Shown here: piece after piece, positions 62,001 to 64,000 of the stretch
How positions within the stretch are numbered: the stretch's first letter is position 1
Layout: every line of letters begins with the position of its first letter
Source: Chryseobacterium edaphi
GTDB lineage: Bacteria > Bacteroidota > Bacteroidia > Flavobacteriales > Weeksellaceae
Length of the DNA stretch: 64,000 nucleotides
Direction of reading: 5' to 3'
Assembly (NCBI RefSeq): GCF_025628985.1
Contig: NZ_JAOTEM010000001.1
Coordinates: 992,001 to 1,056,000 of the forward strand
Program-made: the position numbers and the translations under genes
The notes under the pieces: model-generated
What the model was told of the DNA's origin: nothing
The model's database searches: none
What the model saw: only the letters and a program-made list of their open reading frames with translations

Positions 62001-62152
62001 GGAACAGATCAATTGCAACAGGTGCTTCGATAGGATTATTGATAGGTACAATCTTAGGAGTATTTGTAATTCCTGTGCTGTACGTGGTTTTCCAGACTTT
62101 ACAGGAAAAAATTAAACCAATCAAGCAAGAAGACATCAATTTAGCTGAATAA
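59006..62152 (+). CDS. RND family multidrug efflux permease (HAE1 type)
   Basis: The 1048-residue pump uses the proton gradient to expel drugs or dyes. It has twelve expected membrane segments in two halves. MIKNFINRPVLSTVISILIVILGVLGLTALPVTQYPDIAPATVSV is the AcrB start. The proton-relay Asp pair lies in LALVLAIGIVVDDAIVVVEAVH and the later Lys in MLVGLLAKNAILIIEFA. FVPTEDRGIIFTDVQLPPGAS is the second periplasmic loop. It sits between adaptor and outer-membrane channel genes. Confidence 0.95.
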   Translation: MIKNFINRPVLSTVISILIVILGVLGLTALPVTQYPDIAPATVSVRANYTGANAETVMKSVVVPLEEQINGVEGMDYITSTAGNDGSAQIQVFFKQGVDADIAAVNVQNRVARASPLLPSEVTRAGVVTQKQQTSALMYLSFYSENKNIDDVYLQNFLNINVIPNLQRINGVGEANVFGGKNYSMRIWLDPAKLAAYGITPTEVTNAINDQSREAAAGSLGQNSGSSFEYIIKYVGKFSDKEQYDDIIIKSLPDGQNLMLKDVAKVELGGLSYSGIGENGDNPSISMGVFQTPGSNAQEIIENIKKQLKDNEASYPEGVKYTFNFDTNEFLDASIEKVIHTLIEAFILVFIVVYIFLQDFRSTLIPAIAVPVSIVGTFFFLNLFGYSLNLLTLFALVLAIGIVVDDAIVVVEAVHAKMENGISNAKKATVEAMDEITGAIISITLVMAAVFIPVTFITGPTGVFYQQFGITLIIAIIISAVNALTLSPVLCSLFLKPHEEHHKEYKDLNFIKKFFYKFNIGFKTATDRYGRGFNFLIKHKWVTVVILIVTGGIIYWANGSMKKGFVPTEDRGIIFTDVQLPPGASMERTYNVLKTLQKNAMQIPGIQNVTISTGRGLLSGNGSNNGLAFIKLKPFDDRKGDGLSSEEISKRLFGLAGKVPDAKVVFFQPPSVPGFGNSAGFEMVLLDKSGGDFAALDAKTNEFIGNLMQRPEIEFAQTSFNTKYPQYLMEINVPLAKQKGVSVNDILATMQGYIGGIYGADFTKYGKQFRVMIQALPENRENAENLNQYYVKTTSGEMSPISQFVTLTKTYGPQSVGRYNLFTSVKITGANKAGFSSGDAITAVQAVAKETLDQNYDVEFTGLTREELNSGSQTLLIFALSLVFVYFILSAQYESYILPLVVVISLPLGVMGAYFGQKIMGLENNIYFQIALIMLVGLLAKNAILIIEFAVQRRHHGETIVESAINAAKARLRPILMTSLAFIFGLLPLVLASGIGAVGNRSIATGASIGLLIGTILGVFVIPVLYVVFQTLQEKIKPIKQEDINLAE

Positions 62153-62173
62153 GAAATCTTTAAGATTTAAATA

Positions 62174-63589
62174 ATGAAAAATTTATCAATAATTATAAAA
62201 GGAACTGCTTTTTCAGTGCTTACTGCGGTAGTAATTACTTCTTGTCATGTCAGAAAAGAATATGAAAGACCCACTGCTGTTGTAGATGAAAAACTGTACC
62301 GAACAGATATGCTTCCACAAGACAGTACAAGTATTGCCAATGTCTCATGGAAAGAGATTTTTACAGATCCCGTTCTGCAGAAACATATCTCAAAAGTTTT
62401 AGAAAATAATTTAGATATAAGAATCGCTTTGCAAAACATTAATTCTGCAGAAGCGTATCTTAGACAAAGCAAAGCTGCTTATCAACCCACACTTTCTGTA
62501 GGACCTGGATATACCTTTCAGACGCAATCGACCAATACACAGACAGGACAATTATTTGGCTCAAGACGTTATATCAATCAATTGGATATTACAGCATCAT
62601 TAGCTTGGGAAGTTGATTTATGGGGGAAACTAAAATCTCAGGAAAAGGCTCAACTTGCCAATTATTTAGGTAGCGTAGCTGCACATCAGTCTGTGAAAAG
62701 CGAATTGGTGGCTTCTGTTGCATCCAATTATTATCAACTGTTGACTTTGGATGATCAGAAAAAGATCATTAATGAAACAATTGAAATTCGTGAGAAAAAT
62801 CTGGAGACTACAAAATCTTTAAAAACAGCAGGGATTCTGACAGAAGTTGCTGTACAGCAAAGCGCTGCATTGGTTTACAATGCACAATCTTTGTTAATTG
62901 ATATCGACACACAGATTCAGCTTTTAGAAAACACGATGAGTCTTTTGATGGGTGAACCTTCACAAACAATTGAAAGATCAACATTAGTCGCTCAAAAACT
63001 TCCTGAAAGTCTAGCTTTGGGTTATCCCGCTGCTTTATTGGCAAATCGTCCAGATGTAATGCAGGCTGAATTTAATTTAATGAATGCATTTGAACTCACT
63101 AATTCTGCAAAAGCACAATTCTATCCGACTTTAAGATTAACGGGTAGCGGAGGATTACAGTCATTGGATATTGACCACTTATTTAGTGTAAATTCATTGT
63201 TTGCTAGTATTGTTGGAGGATTGGTACAGCCAATTTTAAATAAAAGACAGATCAGAACAAATTACGAAGTAAGTTTGGCAAATAAAGAAACTGCTTATTT
63301 AAACTTCAGAAAAACCGTTCTTACAGCAGGAAAAGAAGTTTCGGATGCGATCAGAGTATTTTCTGTGCAGGATTCTTTTATTGATCTGAAAACGAAAGAA
63401 TTAAATGCCTACAAAAACTCTGTAGAATATTCTCAGGAATTGGTAAATTATGGTATGGCAAACTATCTTGAAGTTTTGAATGCCAATGTAAATTCCCTGA
63501 ATGCAGAACTGAATATTTCTAATGCTCAATACAGTAAAATGAAAGCCGCAGTAGACCTTTATCAGGCTTTAGGCGGTGGTTGGAAATAA
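62174..63589 (+). CDS. Outer-membrane efflux lipoprotein (TolC/OprM type)
   Basis: This is a 471-residue lipoprotein channel (lipobox VITSCH) of the RND tripartite pump. It has two OEP repeats (about 60-250 and 270-465). Motifs include WKEIFTDPVLQKHISKVLENNLDIRIALQNI, SLAWEVDLWGKLKSQEKA, the ANRPDVMQAEFNLMNAF start of repeat two, and NYGMANYLEVLNANVNSLNAELNISNAQYSKMKAAVDLYQALGGGW at the end. It begins 22 bases after the permease and finishes the operon before a terminator. Confidence 0.93.
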   Translation: MKNLSIIIKGTAFSVLTAVVITSCHVRKEYERPTAVVDEKLYRTDMLPQDSTSIANVSWKEIFTDPVLQKHISKVLENNLDIRIALQNINSAEAYLRQSKAAYQPTLSVGPGYTFQTQSTNTQTGQLFGSRRYINQLDITASLAWEVDLWGKLKSQEKAQLANYLGSVAAHQSVKSELVASVASNYYQLLTLDDQKKIINETIEIREKNLETTKSLKTAGILTEVAVQQSAALVYNAQSLLIDIDTQIQLLENTMSLLMGEPSQTIERSTLVAQKLPESLALGYPAALLANRPDVMQAEFNLMNAFELTNSAKAQFYPTLRLTGSGGLQSLDIDHLFSVNSLFASIVGGLVQPILNKRQIRTNYEVSLANKETAYLNFRKTVLTAGKEVSDAIRVFSVQDSFIDLKTKELNAYKNSVEYSQELVNYGMANYLEVLNANVNSLNAELNISNAQYSKMKAAVDLYQALGGGWK

Positions 63590-63611
63590 TTAATTAATAT
63601 AAATTCTTTTT

Positions 63612-63643
63612 AAAACGTATGCTGTTTCGGTATACGTTTTTTT
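63612..63643 (+). terminator. Intrinsic terminator of the efflux operon
   Basis: AAAACGTAT / ATACGTTTT with an 11-base loop and seven T residues. Confidence 0.85.
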
Positions 63644-63725
63644 GTGTTTTTTCCGATGATATTCTTGAATAGGTGATTATTCTGTATTTATTTAAACAAC
63701 TTCTTAAATAAAATTTAACAAAATA

Positions 63726-63756
63726 TTTGCAAATATGGTTTAATTACTTACTTTTG
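63726..63756 (+). promoter_or_regulatory. Consensus promoter of the tRNA-Ala gene
   Basis: TTTG (63726-63729), exactly 19 bases, then TACTTTTG (63749-63756): the best match to the Bacteroidetes consensus in the window, as expected for a stable RNA. Confidence 0.75.
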
Positions 63757-63787
63757 TAGCGCTTCGTGTGAAAAGCACCGAAACAAT

Positions 63788-63861
63788 GGGGAATTAGCTC
63801 ATCTGGCTAGAGTGCGACACTGGCAGTGTCGAGGTGACGAGTTCGAGTCTCGTATTCTCCA
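63788..63861 (+). tRNA. tRNA-Ala (anticodon GGC)
   Basis: A 74-base cloverleaf folds fully. The acceptor GGGGAAT/ATTCTCC contains the G3-U70 pair that marks alanine tRNAs. The D stem is GCTC/GAGT, the anticodon stem CGACA/TGTCG with loop CTGGCAG (anticodon GGC, reading GCC/GCU), and the T arm ACGAG-TTCGAGT-CTCGT. The discriminator is A; a CCA end is not fully encoded. Confidence 0.96.
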
Positions 63862-63885
63862 CATAAACAAAACTTTATCAAGGCT

Positions 63886-64000
63886 ATGAAGAAACTTTTT
63901 TTACTTTTGGTGACTACTTTTTTATTAATCGGATGTACTGCAGATGACGAAACGATCTATGATTACATCGGAACCTGGTCAGGAACTTACACAGGAAGTG
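63886..64000 (+). CDS. Lipoprotein, N-terminal part (3' truncated by the window)
   Basis: ATG begins 24 bases after the tRNA. The first 38 residues show a lipobox signal peptide (LLVTTFLLIGCTAD) and an acidic start DDETIYDYIGTWSGTYTG. The W-x-G-x-Y pattern suggests a small beta-barrel lipoprotein of the kind often seen in Bacteroidetes, but too little is visible for a family. Confidence 0.72.
   Translation, partial: MKKLFLLLVTTFLLIGCTADDETIYDYIGTWSGTYTGS

Noticed and set aside
1..64000. CRISPR array, insertion sequence or integrated element
   Set aside because: No regularly spaced direct repeats, transposase, integrase or Cas gene was seen; the repeats found are short intergenic hairpins or pairs.

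Overview
The window looks like a chromosomal segment of a flavobacterium close to Chryseobacterium (Weeksellaceae/Flavobacteriales). It is AT-rich. Its promoters carry the Bacteroidetes -7 box TAnnTTTG, sometimes with a TTTG -33 element. Many secreted proteins have signal peptides ending in AQ, and lineage markers such as TamL and the type IX secretion protein PorQ are present. I see no prophage, insertion sequence, plasmid gene or CRISPR array; this is mostly core housekeeping DNA with small lineage-specific genes.

Layout. 1-5 kb: the end of a histidine kinase, LolD ATPase, an L,D-transpeptidase-like lipoprotein, RadC, an acyltransferase-fold protein, a PhyH-type dioxygenase and an FkbM methyltransferase. 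5-9.4 kb: soluble pyrophosphatase next to a membrane ion-pumping pyrophosphatase that carries a C-terminal OmpA domain. 9.4-14 kb: aminotransferase, M28 peptidase, a GNAT-VOC fusion, and an endonuclease V-like gene with an in-frame stop before its conserved C-terminus. 14-21.5 kb: UvrA, a possible leader-peptide/terminator element, a TonB-dependent receptor, a DUF2490 protein and small genes. 21.5-27.8 kb: a MarR-controlled fatty-acid beta-oxidation operon (fadN-fadA-fadE type). 27.7-30.5 kb: FecCD/FecE-type ABC importer parts and a TlpA-like lipoprotein. 30.5-38.9 kb: a ferredoxin-type reductase, a SanA/YdcF-like protein, TamL, an RNA methyltransferase, small envelope-associated genes, Cmk and PorQ. 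39-40.4 kb: pyrH-frr. 40.4-47.3 kb: small secreted proteins and the minus-strand series ftsK-lolA-lptG. 47.5-53 kb: a ResB-CcsA cytochrome c maturation fusion, an SPFH protein and an Arc-type DNA-binding protein. 53-57 kb: lysine catabolism (semialdehyde dehydrogenase and lysine 6-transaminase) and small genes. 57.2-63.6 kb: a GbsR/MarR-regulated RND efflux operon. The end holds tRNA-Ala(GGC) and the start of a lipoprotein gene.

Envelope biogenesis recurs throughout: LolD and LolA serve lipoprotein transport, LptG-type permease serves LPS export, TamL serves outer-membrane assembly and PorQ serves type IX secretion. The most unusual observations are the membrane pyrophosphatase-OmpA fusion, the short ORF plus terminator ahead of the TonB receptor, the interrupted endonuclease V gene, two regulators with palindromes placed in their own promoters, and several families of small intergenic hairpin repeats, one of which has different stem sequences but the same fold in its two copies.
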